From contig NZ_CP083740.1 of NCBI RefSeq assembly GCF_020150455.1, forward strand, positions 5,539,001-5,603,000: a stretch of 64,000 nucleotides of DNA. Reading direction: 5' to 3'. The notes beneath the pieces are model-generated. The model did no database searches, was not told the origin of the DNA, and saw nothing but the letters and a program-made list of their open reading frames with translations. How positions within the stretch are numbered: position 1 is the first letter of the stretch; each line of letters starts with the position of its first letter. Shown one piece after another: positions 35,827 to 45,459 of this stretch. The position numbers were made by a program, and so were the translations under genes. Source of the DNA: Bremerella sp. TYQ1 (GTDB lineage: Bacteria > Planctomycetota > Planctomycetia > Pirellulales > Pirellulaceae).

Positions 35827-37344
35827 CTAAAATTCGACCCCGTACTTTTCGGTCATGTGACGGCGAATGTCGGCGGTCGCATTTTCGATGTCGCGGAGAA
35901 CATCGTTTGCCGAACGAGCTCCTTTGATCTGTTCTTCCATACGGACATTCGATTGCAGGGAGCCGGTTCGCTGCCAATCTGGAGTCGCTTGCCAGCCATT
36001 CCAGTTATATTGCCCGCCCCAGTTGGCACCGATTGGCGTGGAATACGTGGTGATATCGTATTGTTCGGGAACGTTGTTCTGGCGGACACGGCTTCTGGCT
36101 GCGGCATCGGTAACTTGCGATTGGCCGGTACGAAGACTTTCGGAAACGTACTTGCCGTAGTTCAGCAAGTCGGGATCGACGTTGGCAATCGGAAGACGAT
36201 CGATCTTGCGGGCGTACTTGTCGTACCAGACAGCGATTTGCCCCATTGTCTTGCGGTCTTTCTTCTTGATTCGTAGCTCGTCGAGAAGTGACACGACCGA
36301 CTTGTAATAGATTTTGGACGCGGCAATAGTGGTCGCCTTCTTTTCGTCTTCTTCGGAAGTGCCTCCTTCGGCCGCAGCTTTTTGCGTCGCTTCTTGAAGT
36401 GCTGGCGGTGTTTCGATCAGGCTCAAGATTCGTCGCAAGCCACTTGGATAGAGTGGACCGGTAAGTTGGATTCGCTTGTCGTTCATGGTGACATTCCATG
36501 ACTCGATTTCGTCGATCATCATGCCTTGGTTGCCAAGGATCTCTAGGAGCAATGGTTTGGCCAAGTCGCCGAGCATCGAGATGTCTTCGCTGAAGTCGAC
36601 TTTCACGGCACCGACCATGTCTTGCTGAACGGTAACGCCAAGGGAGATACCGCGGATGCTTGCTAACGCTTTCGCCAGCTTGTCGAAGTCTAGCTTCTTG
36701 CCCTTCAATGTTTCCATCGAGTCGAGACGAGTCCGAACCATTTCAGGGGAAACGGAATGGGTCAGATCCAATGCCATGATGATGGGCGAACCGGCGTCGG
36801 CAAACGATTCCGCTTCAGCAAGGTACGGTCTCAAACCGCGGAGTGAGTTGTCGTAGTAGCGGTTAATCCAAAGACCAACATCTTGGCGCGTGGCAGGCGT
36901 ACCGTAGCCGATGATGTTCTCCATGAATTTGACAACAAAGATGTCCCCAGGCAGAACGGCGACAGGGCGTTCGGAAATGTAGTCGGTTGTCCCTTGATAT
37001 CGAACGGCGACTTTGGGGAGCGAAACATCGTATTTCAACTTCATCAGTCCGACCTGCCAGTCGGCTGTCTTGGTGGCGAAGTCGTATTTCGCGGAGGCAA
37101 CAAATTCGTCCGCTTGCGGAGGTACGGCGTCGATGCCTGCTTCGAAGGCTTTTTCATGCTGGCCACGCCAGTTCTGCGATTTGCCGAGCGGGCTGTTGTG
37201 CAGCTTGTTGACGTCGACAAAGAAGATGGTGTTGGCACCGTCTGGAATCCGTTTGGTCAGTTCATGGAACTGAGCATGGCCGGTCGCATGAATCAGGCCG
37301 CCCATCAGAAGTGCGAGAAGTCCGCAAAGAAAAAGCCGAGGCAT
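35827..37344 (-). CDS. Secreted protein of unknown function
   Basis: A 505-residue protein with a signal peptide (MPRLFLCGLLALLMGGLIHA, cleavage near GHA-QF). I do not recognise the family. Visible features: a start FHELTKRIPDGANTIFFVDV, two repeated-looking modules each containing a KLDFDKLAKALASIRGISLG or similar helix-strand unit (about 60-220 and 225-320), an Ala/Glu/Lys stretch (AAAEGGTSEEDEKKATTIAA, about 330-350), and a C-terminal region rich in Gln/Asn/Trp/Tyr (NWGGQYNWNGWQATPDWQRT). It ends in a charged helix. The layout resembles planctomycete-specific periplasmic proteins. It is a monocistronic unit with its own terminator. Confidence 0.75.
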   Translation of the reverse strand: MPRLFLCGLLALLMGGLIHATGHAQFHELTKRIPDGANTIFFVDVNKLHNSPLGKSQNWRGQHEKAFEAGIDAVPPQADEFVASAKYDFATKTADWQVGLMKLKYDVSLPKVAVRYQGTTDYISERPVAVLPGDIFVVKFMENIIGYGTPATRQDVGLWINRYYDNSLRGLRPYLAEAESFADAGSPIIMALDLTHSVSPEMVRTRLDSMETLKGKKLDFDKLAKALASIRGISLGVTVQQDMVGAVKVDFSEDISMLGDLAKPLLLEILGNQGMMIDEIESWNVTMNDKRIQLTGPLYPSGLRRILSLIETPPALQEATQKAAAEGGTSEEDEKKATTIAASKIYYKSVVSLLDELRIKKKDRKTMGQIAVWYDKYARKIDRLPIANVDPDLLNYGKYVSESLRTGQSQVTDAAARSRVRQNNVPEQYDITTYSTPIGANWGGQYNWNGWQATPDWQRTGSLQSNVRMEEQIKGARSANDVLRDIENATADIRRHMTEKYGVEF

Positions 37345-37539
37345 GGAAGTTACTCCTGAAGTTAATCGTTAGCTTAAACCGTACTACTATGAGAATCCCA
37401 TTCGAGGCCAATTACCAGCCCATGCCATGGCGAAACCTCGGTTTCGCGGCGATCTACTAAAAAAGAATTGATGAAGAGATGCTCCAGAAAACGGGCCAAG
37501 ACCGCCATTTCGAGCCGATTTGACAAACCGTGCGGGAAG

Positions 37540-38025
37540 CTAAAGCCAAGTTCTAACGATCTCTTCCACGTCATCACCTTCAAGTGTTTCGTGGGCCAAC
37601 AGGTTATCGACAATCGCCCCCAGGGCCGCCCAATGATGATCTTCGCTGAACAGGCGATAGATTTCCTGGGTGGAACGCTCGAGAAAAACCATCCTTTGCC
37701 GTTCGTTGGGAAACAGGCTACTAGCGGCATGCCAGGCGGCGTTCCAATCGGCTGCCCATTCGCGAACATGGCCGGGGTGGAATGGATCGCCGGTGTGTAG
37801 CATTTCTGCAACAGGCCCGGCCAAAGCTACCATCACCATATTCTGTTGCAGCTGCTTGGTACTGAATTGGTCGAGCGGCCACTCGACTTGAATCTCCGCA
37901 AACCGTTCCGGGCCATCATCCCAGTCTGGCTCTAGGGTGACATGCTTGACCCTGGCTCCGACCAATATAGAAAGCAGCGCATGTCCCGATTCGTGAAAGG
38001 CATTAATCTCATCCATGGCGGTCAT
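37540..38025 (-). CDS. Stand-alone M41 (FtsH-type) zinc-protease-like domain
   Basis: A frame of up to 185 residues (to 38097); I prefer the ATG at 38025 (or 38016) just before the domain. It opens NAFHESGHALLSILVGARVK with the HExxH zinc motif, followed by VTLEPDWDDGPERFAEIQVE. The middle segment WPLDQFSTKQLQQNMVMVAL then AGPVAEML, and the end LLAHETLEGDDVEEIVRTWL, both match the FtsH protease domain (LLEKETLDGDE-like). AADWNAA could supply the third, acidic, zinc ligand. The AAA+ module and membrane anchors of FtsH are missing, so it cannot unfold substrates alone. It may act on small or unfolded peptides or with a partner ATPase. Confidence 0.75.
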   Translation of the reverse strand: MTAMDEINAFHESGHALLSILVGARVKHVTLEPDWDDGPERFAEIQVEWPLDQFSTKQLQQNMVMVALAGPVAEMLHTGDPFHPGHVREWAADWNAAWHAASSLFPNERQRMVFLERSTQEIYRLFSEDHHWAALGAIVDNLLAHETLEGDDVEEIVRTWL

Positions 38026-38252
38026 TCTAGTCGATCGGAACGTATCTGCATTCCCGTCGCGGCGTTGGCGTTTCAGCTTTGTGGATAATCGGATCAATCG
38101 ATAGATGCTGAATGGTTTCCGTTGTGCAGGTCGCTTGGAGGTCGATTTTACGGCAGAATCAAGTTGCTAGGGGGGTGAAGTGACCCCAAGTTTTAAGAGT
38201 ACCCCTCGTTGTCCCGCGTTGCGATTGCAACGTCTTGTCTAGGACTCGTTTC

Positions 38253-38690
38253 ATGCACTTCGCACTCTACCTGCTTCGGAAGGAGCTCATCACGGGGCCG
38301 CAGTTTATTCAGGCTGTTTCTCGACAACTTGAGACGCGACCACAGATTGGCTCGTTGGCAATTGAAACACGACGTCTTTCAATGCGTCAGGTGTTTCAGA
38401 TTCTCAGTCTTCAAAGCGTGACCAACGAATCGTTCGGTCAACTCGCGGTTCAGATCGGGGTACTTTCTGATATCGATATCCGTGATCTCTTGTCGCTGCA
38501 AGTTGAAAGAACGACACCGCTCGCGCAAGTGTTAGTCGACATCGGGGCGTTGGAAACGTATCAAATGCAGGCCGAGCTACAGCGGTTTCGTGCTCAAATG
38601 ACGCAAGATTCGCTGTCCGGTACCAACACCAATCCAATGGATGTCAACGCGATAGAAGCCGCGTTTGCCACCTTTGAGGTGCTGGCCTAG
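38253..38690 (+). CDS. Small protein at head of chemotaxis cluster (MshEN/T2SSE-N-like repeats)
   Basis: A 145-residue protein from the ATG at 38253 (AGGA about 8 nt upstream). It has no signal or membrane segment. Residues about 30-115 show two similar helical units (LETRPQIGSLAIETRRLSMR and VTNESFGQLAVQIGVLSDID, followed by DLLSLQVERTTPLAQVLVDI), the pattern of MshEN/GspE-N domains, some of which bind c-di-GMP. I do not see the full c-di-GMP motif. It lies 193 nt before cheA in the same direction and may be a chemotaxis-linked adaptor. Confidence 0.65.
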   Translation: MHFALYLLRKELITGPQFIQAVSRQLETRPQIGSLAIETRRLSMRQVFQILSLQSVTNESFGQLAVQIGVLSDIDIRDLLSLQVERTTPLAQVLVDIGALETYQMQAELQRFRAQMTQDSLSGTNTNPMDVNAIEAAFATFEVLA

Positions 38691-38883
38691 TTCTCGCGGA
38701 CTGGCATTGCGAGTCAGCTTTTGTTGCGGCGAAAAGCCAATTTTCTTGTAACCGTTTTAAACGGCACAAGTGGTCTGCGCGAAACCGAAATCGTGTTTGC
38801 AGTATTCGTACGGATTCTCTCTGACTCGTAAAGGCGACGTACATCTTTCCAACTCATTTGCTGTACGTTGGAGAGAGACAAAG

Positions 38884-41583
38884 ATGCCGTTCGACGATCC
38901 CGCCCTACTAGCTGAATTTGTTACGGAGTCCCGCGAGCATCTCGCTGATGTGGAAGGGCAACTCCTCGAAATTGAAGCCAATGGTGCAGATATCGACGTG
39001 GACCTCGTGAACAAGGTCTTCCGCGCGATTCACTCCATCAAAGGGGCCGCAGGCTTCATGGGGTTGGTCCGCATCAACGAACTGGCTCACGCCCTTGAAA
39101 ATGTCTTGGGCAAGATGCGGAACAAAGAACTCGTTCCGACATCATCAATCGTCGACGTGATGCTAAAAGCGGCCGACGCACTTTCTGGGTTGATCAACGA
39201 TATCGAAAATTCAAACGATGTCGATGTGTCCGATCACATTTCTCGTTTGAATCAAATCTTTGAAGACTCTGCTACGAGTGAGGGTGAAGCAAACAACGAA
39301 GTGCCTGACGTCGCTTCCCCGATGCCGCACGATAGCCAAGATCAAAGCGAAGACGCGACCGAAAGCACAAACATCGAACAGCCGCAAACACCTGAAGTGA
39401 CTGTTCCCAAAGCCAGCGAGCCTGCCGAGACCACTCCGGCACCACGGTCAACGGCATCGCCGCAAGTAGAATCAAGCATTCGCGTTCAAGTAGGTGTGCT
39501 TGATCGTCTGATGAACCTGGCTGGAGAGCTGGTCCTTGGGCGTAATCAACTTCTGCAATCGGTGAATTCGGCCGACGGAAACAGCCTGCAAGCGGTCGCG
39601 GCTCGACTCGATCAAGTTACAAGCGAGCTGCAAGAATCGATTATGCAGACTCGCATGCAGCCGATCGGAAACGTCTTCAGCAAGTTTCCACGCGTTGTTC
39701 GGGATCTCTCGGCCAAGCTCGGCAAGCAAATCGGTGTCGTCATGGAAGGTGGCGAAGTCGAAGTCGACAAAACGATCATTGAAGCGATTGGTGACCCACT
39801 AACACATATGGTTCGGAATTCGGTCGACCATGGGGTTGAACTACCAGAGACTCGAATTGCCAACGGAAAAGAACCGACCGGCTCGATTACTTTGCGAGCC
39901 TATCACCAAGCAGGCAAAGTGCGGATCGATATTTGTGACGATGGCGGCGGAATCGATACCGAACGTCTTAAGCAAAAAGCAGTCGCGAAGGGAATCATCC
40001 CGACCGAACGAGCCTCGCAAATGTCGGATCGCGATGCGGTTTGGCTCATCTTTCATCCCGGCTTCTCGACGGCTGAGAAAATCAGTGATGTCAGTGGTCG
40101 TGGTGTGGGAATGGACGTCGTGCGAACCAATATCGAAAAGATCGGTGGATCGGTTGATATTGAATCGAAGCTCGGCGTCGGCACAACGGTTCAGATCACT
40201 CTGCCGCTGACACTGGCAATTATCCCATCGATGCTGATACGTAGTGGGGGACGCCGCTTCGCGATTCCTCAGGTCAATATCGTCGAACTAGTTCGCGTGC
40301 GAGCAAGTGAAGCCTCGCAGCGAATTAGCAAAGTGAAAGGGGCTAATGTCCTGCGACTTCGAGGCACGCTGCTACCGCTCGTTGAACTCGATCACGCGTT
40401 AAGCTTCGGCCATGCCGATCAAGACGGTGGCAAGTCCAATTTGGCTCGCCAGATTGTCGTCGTCGAAAGTGGGCAGTTCCGATATGGGCTGATTGTCGAC
40501 GAAATCGACGACTGCGAAGAAATTGTCGTGAAGCCACTGGGGCGGCACTTGAAGTCCTGCATGTGCTTGGCCGGTGCGACCATCCTGGGTGACGGCCATG
40601 TCGCACCGATCCTCGATGTGTCAGGGATCGCTGCGAAAACCGATCTGCGAACGCACGAGCAGGAAGACAAAGACGCGTCCACGCTAGACGAGTCAGGCAT
40701 GGCAAACGAACGGCAGTCTTTGCTGTTGTTCACCAACGCTCCGAACGAGCAGTTTGCTATTCCAATGAGCCTGATCTCTCGGATTGAACGAATCCGTACT
40801 CAGCAAATCGATACGGTCGGTGGGCAGGAGTTACTTCAGTATCGCGGTGCTTCCCTACCGCTCTTGGCCATCGAACGCTTCATTCAGGCTCAGCCACGTC
40901 CGGAACTCGAGAACGTGCACGTCGTGGTATTCCAGATTCATGGCCGTGAAGTTGGTTTGATTGCTGCCGAGTTGAACGACATTCGTGAAGTGACTGCTGA
41001 GATCGACGGCGACACGTTCCGAGAACCAGGCGTTGCTGGTTCGATTGTTGTGGACGAAAAAACGGTTCGCATGATCGATCTCTATGAACTTGGTTTTGCC
41101 GCGCATCCGCAATGGTTCTCGGACAAACCTAAGGGCAACGTCAGCGAAGAGCAGCCATACAACATTTTATTGGCAGAAGATTCTTCGTTCTTTCGCAAGC
41201 AGGCCAAAGAATACCTCCAGAGTGAAGGCTTCCACATCGTGGAAGCTGAGGATGGTGTCTCGGCCTGGGAACAACTCATTTCTGGCGAACATGCCATCGA
41301 CTTAGTCGTCACGGATATCGAGATGCCTTGCATGAATGGTTTTGAATTGACTCGAAAGATCAAAACCGATGCTCGCTTGGGACATCTTCCAGTGATCGCG
41401 CTAACTTCTTTGGCCAGTGACGATGATCAACGTCGAGGGGCCGAAGCTGGGGTCGATGATTACCAAATCAAAATGGATCGAGAGCGGGTCATGGCCGCCA
41501 TCTGGCGACTGCTGAGCCCGCAGAAATCAAATCGCAAAAATACAACTACCAACGATGCGTTATTGGAAGGATGTTTGTCATGA
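38884..41583 (+). CDS. cheA: Chemotaxis histidine kinase CheA fused to a receiver domain
   Basis: Start at the ATG at 38884 (GGAGA upstream); the frame extends to 38770 without support. The 899-residue protein has Hpt domain P1 with His50 (AIHSIKGAAGFMGL), an acidic Pro/Thr linker (about 135-195), dimerisation domain P3 (SSIRVQVGVLDRLMNLAGEL), ATPase domain P4 (MVRNSVDHGVE, CDDGGGIDTER, FHPGFSTAEKISDVSGRGVG), two CheW-like P5 domains (about 445-575 and 610-740), and a C-terminal receiver (about 755-880) with phospho-Asp811 (VVTDIEMPCMNGF). The CheA-REC fusion is the CheA-Y hybrid seen in several gliding or type-IV-pilus systems. The stop overlaps cheW (ATGA). No free CheY is encoded here. Confidence 0.96.
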   Translation: MPFDDPALLAEFVTESREHLADVEGQLLEIEANGADIDVDLVNKVFRAIHSIKGAAGFMGLVRINELAHALENVLGKMRNKELVPTSSIVDVMLKAADALSGLINDIENSNDVDVSDHISRLNQIFEDSATSEGEANNEVPDVASPMPHDSQDQSEDATESTNIEQPQTPEVTVPKASEPAETTPAPRSTASPQVESSIRVQVGVLDRLMNLAGELVLGRNQLLQSVNSADGNSLQAVAARLDQVTSELQESIMQTRMQPIGNVFSKFPRVVRDLSAKLGKQIGVVMEGGEVEVDKTIIEAIGDPLTHMVRNSVDHGVELPETRIANGKEPTGSITLRAYHQAGKVRIDICDDGGGIDTERLKQKAVAKGIIPTERASQMSDRDAVWLIFHPGFSTAEKISDVSGRGVGMDVVRTNIEKIGGSVDIESKLGVGTTVQITLPLTLAIIPSMLIRSGGRRFAIPQVNIVELVRVRASEASQRISKVKGANVLRLRGTLLPLVELDHALSFGHADQDGGKSNLARQIVVVESGQFRYGLIVDEIDDCEEIVVKPLGRHLKSCMCLAGATILGDGHVAPILDVSGIAAKTDLRTHEQEDKDASTLDESGMANERQSLLLFTNAPNEQFAIPMSLISRIERIRTQQIDTVGGQELLQYRGASLPLLAIERFIQAQPRPELENVHVVVFQIHGREVGLIAAELNDIREVTAEIDGDTFREPGVAGSIVVDEKTVRMIDLYELGFAAHPQWFSDKPKGNVSEEQPYNILLAEDSSFFRKQAKEYLQSEGFHIVEAEDGVSAWEQLISGEHAIDLVVTDIEMPCMNGFELTRKIKTDARLGHLPVIALTSLASDDDQRRGAEAGVDDYQIKMDRERVMAAIWRLLSPQKSNRKNTTTNDALLEGCLS

Positions 41584-42038
41584 GTTCCACTGCCACACTA
41601 ACTAAGCAAACGGCCGTTGAACTGCAGTTTGCGACGTTCTACGTCAGCGACTTGCTTTTGGCTTTGCCGATTGACTACGTCCAGGAAATCAACCGGAATC
41701 TTGACTTAACCGAGGTTCCGCATGCCCCTGAATATGTGCGCGGGGTGATCAATCTGCGTGGCGATGTGGCGACGGTGATTGACCTGCGTGGCGTGCTTGG
41801 GTTCAGCCTTGCCGAAGTAACGCAATCGAGCCGCAATTTGATCGTTCGTTCAGGCGACGAATCAATTGGCTTATGGGTTGATCGTATTGCGGACATCATC
41901 ACGATCCGAAGCGATGAGATTGGTCCTGCCCCTGCCAATATTTCGGGAGCTGACGGTCGCTTTTTTAAAGGCGTGTACCGCAACGAATCTGAAATTGTTG
42001 TGATCCTGGATGTCCAGGAAGTGTTGGCATACGACTAA
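41580..42038 (+). CDS. cheW: Chemotaxis coupling protein CheW
   Basis: A 152-residue CheW from the ATG at 41580 that overlaps the cheA stop (ATGA), showing translational coupling. The SH3-like double beta-barrel is intact: FATFYVSDLLLALPIDYVQE, NLDLTEVPHAPEYVRGVINL, RGDVATVIDLRGVLGF, and GLWVDRIADIITIRSDEI. It links receptors to CheA. Confidence 0.95.
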   Translation: MSSTATLTKQTAVELQFATFYVSDLLLALPIDYVQEINRNLDLTEVPHAPEYVRGVINLRGDVATVIDLRGVLGFSLAEVTQSSRNLIVRSGDESIGLWVDRIADIITIRSDEIGPAPANISGADGRFFKGVYRNESEIVVILDVQEVLAYD

Positions 42039-42124
42039 GGATTGCCTCAGTCGTTTGTCGCTGCCCCATCATTTTGACTGCAAACATTCCTTCGTGCATT
42101 TCGGTTTAATAAGAGGAAAGCCCC

Positions 42125-44302
42125 GTGAAAAGTCCTTGGCAATTGAAAATGACCGGCAAGCTTGTCGTAGCGTGCCTGGTATTCGGTATCGTACCCCTGC
42201 TAGCCGTTGGTGTTGTGATTTGGAGTTCGACCAACCAAACGCTCGATACCATCGCTCGCGATTATCAAACGACTGCGGAGAGTGTGGCCGATAAGATTGA
42301 TCGCAACCTTTTCGAGCGGTACGGAGACGTCCAAGCTTTCGGGCTCAACACGGTTATCGAAGACCGAGATTCGTGGTACCAGCCAGGTGAATCGAATCCG
42401 ATCGTCAGTGCCATGGATAAGTATGTCGATACCTACGACATTTACTATCTGACCATGCTAGTCGATCTGGATGGAAAACTGATCGCTGTAAACAGCCGCG
42501 ATCAAGATGCTCAAGCGATCAATACGGAAGACCTTTACAAGCAGAACTTTTCCGGCAAGCCTTGGTTCCAAGATGCCGTTGCTAAGCGTTTCTACGAGGC
42601 CGAAGGGGAGTCGTGCAGCGGAACTGTCGTCGAGCATTTTTACATCGACGAGAAAGTCAAGCAGCTCTACAACAACGAAGGCTATTCGCTAGGGTTCTCC
42701 GCTCCGGTCTACGACAAAGATGGCAATATGATTGCCATTTGGAAGAACGTGGCCAAGTTTAGCCTGGTCGAAGAAATCATTCAGGATACGTATCAAGACT
42801 TGAAAAGCCGAGGTCTTGGATCCGCAGAGATCACGCTGTTGGACGACAAAGGATTCGTGATTGTTGACTACGATCCAACACTACGCGGCACCGATGAGAT
42901 CGTTCATGATGAAGCGGTGATCGGCAAGTTCAATCTGGTTCAAAATGGAGTTCCCGCCGCTGAGATCGTTGTTTCGGGCGAACGTGGCTCGCTGACAAAT
43001 TCGTTTCATGCTCGGAAGGGTATCAATCAGGTTGCTGGTTTCGCACCGTTCAAAGGGGCGTTGGGCTTTGCGGGAATGAACTGGAACGTGCTCGTTCGCG
43101 TTGATTCTTCTCAGGCATTCGCCCAGGCATATGGACCTCTTTACGCGTGGGCGATGACGACGGCGATTGCTTCGATCGTTATCGGCATCATGGCGTTTTT
43201 GATCGCTCGATCGTTCACCAAGCCCATCCGGCAGACGATTAATATGCTGCAAGATGTTGCTGAAGGAGATGGCGATCTAACGAAGCGGCTCGATGAATCG
43301 CGTCAGGACGAAATTGGCGAACTGGCACATTGGTTCAATACGTTCATTCGCCAAATTCAAGCGATGGTGGCCGAGATTGCCTCGAATTCTCTTGTGCTAT
43401 CGGACGGCTCGGTGCGGTTGGTGACGACCGCCACGCAATTGTCTTCCGGAGCCGAGTCTTCCAAGCAGCGATCGGCAAGTGTCTCTTCCGCTGCGGAAGA
43501 GATGGCCATCAACATGAAGAACATGGCGAGTTCGTCAACCCAAATGTCGACCGGGATTAATTCGGTGGTTGCGGCGATCGATGAGATGACGACCACCATT
43601 TCCGAAATTGCGAAGCACGCCGAAACAAGTGCTGGTGTTGCCGATAAAGCCACCCGGATTGCTGATGACAGCAACAATAAAATCAGTCATCTAGGAACCG
43701 CGGCGGATGAGATTGGTCGGGTCATTGAGGTGATTGAAGATATCGCCGAACAAACCAATCTGCTGGCATTGAACGCGACAATCGAAGCGGCCAGAGCTGG
43801 GGAAGCAGGCAAGGGATTTGCCGTGGTGGCCACTGAGGTCAAAGAACTAGCCAAGCAAACGTCGTCGGCAACGGATGACATTCGTAAACGTATCGAGCAC
43901 ATTCAAAGTTCGACGCAGGACGCTGTGAGCTCGATTTCAGAGATCAGCGAAGTGGTCAACAGTGTGAATGAATTGGCACGCACAATCGCTTCCGCTGTCG
44001 AAGAACAGAGCATCACGACCAAGCAGATCTCGCAAGATATTGCGGAAACGGCTTCAGCTGCGGAAGTCGTTTCGCGAGGCGTTGATGAGTCGGCAACCGC
44101 AAGTAGCGAGATCACGCAAAATATCTGCGAAGTCGATCGTGTCCTCAGCGAAACGGTCCAGGGAGCCGAGATGTCGCAGCAGTCAGGCGAAGAGCTGGCC
44201 CGTCTCGCAGACAGCCTGAAAAAGGTGGTCTCGCGGTTCAACATCGGAGAAGAACATCCGAAAACGAACGACGCGGCAAGCCATCCGGCCATCGGTGCTT
44301 AA
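42125..44302 (+). CDS. Methyl-accepting chemotaxis protein with periplasmic Cache-like sensor
   Basis: A 725-residue transducer with a GTG start (GAGGAAA upstream). TM1 is at about 16-36 ([20 protein letters not shown]). A periplasmic double-Cache-like domain of about 300 residues follows ([20 protein letters not shown], then [20 protein letters not shown]), which typically binds amino acids or small acids. TM2 is at about 343-363 ([18 protein letters not shown]). HAMP follows ([20 protein letters not shown]), then a long coiled coil with the signalling hairpin [20 protein letters not shown] near 538-560, the most conserved part of MCPs. Glu/Gln pairs for methylation are plausible. It sits within the operon between cheW and cheB. 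Confidence 0.95.
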   Translation: MKSPWQLKMTGKLVVACLVFGIVPLLAVGVVIWSSTNQTLDTIARDYQTTAESVADKIDRNLFERYGDVQAFGLNTVIEDRDSWYQPGESNPIVSAMDKYVDTYDIYYLTMLVDLDGKLIAVNSRDQDAQAINTEDLYKQNFSGKPWFQDAVAKRFYEAEGESCSGTVVEHFYIDEKVKQLYNNEGYSLGFSAPVYDKDGNMIAIWKNVAKFSLVEEIIQDTYQDLKSRGLGSAEITLLDDKGFVIVDYDPTLRGTDEIVHDEAVIGKFNLVQNGVPAAEIVVSGERGSLTNSFHARKGINQVAGFAPFKGALGFAGMNWNVLVRVDSSQAFAQAYGPLYAWAMTTAIASIVIGIMAFLIARSFTKPIRQTINMLQDVAEGDGDLTKRLDESRQDEIGELAHWFNTFIRQIQAMVAEIASNSLVLSDGSVRLVTTATQLSSGAESSKQRSASVSSAAEEMAINMKNMASSSTQMSTGINSVVAAIDEMTTTISEIAKHAETSAGVADKATRIADDSNNKISHLGTAADEIGRVIEVIEDIAEQTNLLALNATIEAARAGEAGKGFAVVATEVKELAKQTSSATDDIRKRIEHIQSSTQDAVSSISEISEVVNSVNELARTIASAVEEQSITTKQISQDIAETASAAEVVSRGVDESATASSEITQNICEVDRVLSETVQGAEMSQQSGEELARLADSLKKVVSRFNIGEEHPKTNDAASHPAIGA

Positions 44303-44327
44303 GCGTAGATTAGGAATATGAAGGGAG

Positions 44328-44366
44328 AGCGAGCTCCAGCATTTGGGGCTCGCTACTCACTTTTTT
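44328..44366 (+). terminator. Hairpin with T tract between mcp and cheB
   Basis: A 10-bp near-perfect stem (AGCGAGCTCC with GGGGCTCGCT, one G-U pair in RNA) and a 7-nt loop; six T follow after 6 nt. It could be a weak terminator/attenuator separating mcp from cheB-cheR or reducing their level. The gap to the T tract makes it weaker than a canonical one. Confidence 0.5.
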
Positions 44367-44388
44367 GGGCAATAAGGAAATACGAACT

Positions 44389-45459
44389 ATGCGTGTGATA
44401 ATTGTCGATGACTCGACGTTGTTTCGGAAGGTTGTTCGAGACACGCTTGCTCAATGCCCAGGCGTTGAAGTTGTGGCCGTCGCTTCGGATGGAAAAAGTG
44501 CCCTCGATAAGATCAATCATTTTCGCCCAGACCTCGTAACGCTTGACGTTGAAATGCCGGTCATGAACGGAATCGAGGTCTTACGCGAACTGCATAAACA
44601 GACTTGGAAGCCGGAAGTCATCATGCTTAGCGCGATGACGGATCATGGCGCACTCGCAACGACTCAGGCACTTCGACTTGGTGCGTTCGACTTTGTCTTA
44701 AAGCCAAACCAGTCACGTCTAGAAGATAGCTGTGCTCAACTTCAAAATGATCTGTTGCCCAAGGTCAAAGTCCTTCAAGAGCGACTCGGAAAGATACCAT
44801 CGATCGAAAATGAAGAAGCGGTGACGACAGCGAATTCATCGCTGGTTAACCGGCCATTCGATCCCACCTCGGCGAAAGTCATTGGCATTGGTGTTTCTAC
44901 CGGAGGCCCCGCGGCACTTTCCAAAGTGCTTCCCAAGCTTCCGGCAACGCTCCGTGTTCCTCTTTTAATTGTCCAGCATATGCCAGCCGTGTTTACACGT
45001 TCGCTGGCGGCCGACTTAGATAGATCGTCTAAAATCGCTGTGCATGAAGCGGAAGATGGTCAACCAGTCTTGCCGGGCCATGCTTATCTCGCCCCAGGCG
45101 GAAAGCAAATGAAAGTGGTTACGCAGGATCGACGCAAACTCATTCAGATTACAGACGATCCCGCGGAAAGAAGCTGCAAGCCTTCGGTAGATTACCTGTT
45201 TCGATCGATGGCTCATGAGTATGGCCGCGATGCGATGGCCATGGTAATGACTGGAATGGGAGATGACGGCACGATGGGATGTCGTCTTCTCAAACGCCAT
45301 GGATGCATGGTGGTTGCCCAAGAGGAGGCAAGCTGCGTCGTGTTTGGAATGCCGCGACAAGTGATCGCAGCTGGTTTGGCAGATCGAGTTGTGCCTCTCG
45401 ATCGTTTGCATGAAGTCATCGAAAGTGCCGGGATTCAAGGAGTTCGTTTATGCCGTTAA
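44389..45459 (+). CDS. cheB: Chemotaxis response regulator / protein-glutamate methylesterase CheB
   Basis: A 356-residue CheB from the ATG at 44389 (AAGGA about 10 nt upstream). The receiver has IVDDSTLFRKV, phospho-Asp53 (TLDVEMPVMNG) and Lys in VLKPN. The methylesterase domain carries the catalytic triad: Ser170 (VSTGGPAALSK), His197 (VQHMPAVFT) and Asp293 (GMGDDGTMG). It removes methyl groups from the MCP and may deamidate glutamines. It overlaps cheR by 10 nt. Confidence 0.96.
   Translation: MRVIIVDDSTLFRKVVRDTLAQCPGVEVVAVASDGKSALDKINHFRPDLVTLDVEMPVMNGIEVLRELHKQTWKPEVIMLSAMTDHGALATTQALRLGAFDFVLKPNQSRLEDSCAQLQNDLLPKVKVLQERLGKIPSIENEEAVTTANSSLVNRPFDPTSAKVIGIGVSTGGPAALSKVLPKLPATLRVPLLIVQHMPAVFTRSLAADLDRSSKIAVHEAEDGQPVLPGHAYLAPGGKQMKVVTQDRRKLIQITDDPAERSCKPSVDYLFRSMAHEYGRDAMAMVMTGMGDDGTMGCRLLKRHGCMVVAQEEASCVVFGMPRQVIAAGLADRVVPLDRLHEVIESAGIQGVRLCR

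Noticed and set aside
35731..36276. 181-residue plus-strand frame
   Set aside because: It spans a terminator and the end of the secreted protein on the other strand; no domain seen.
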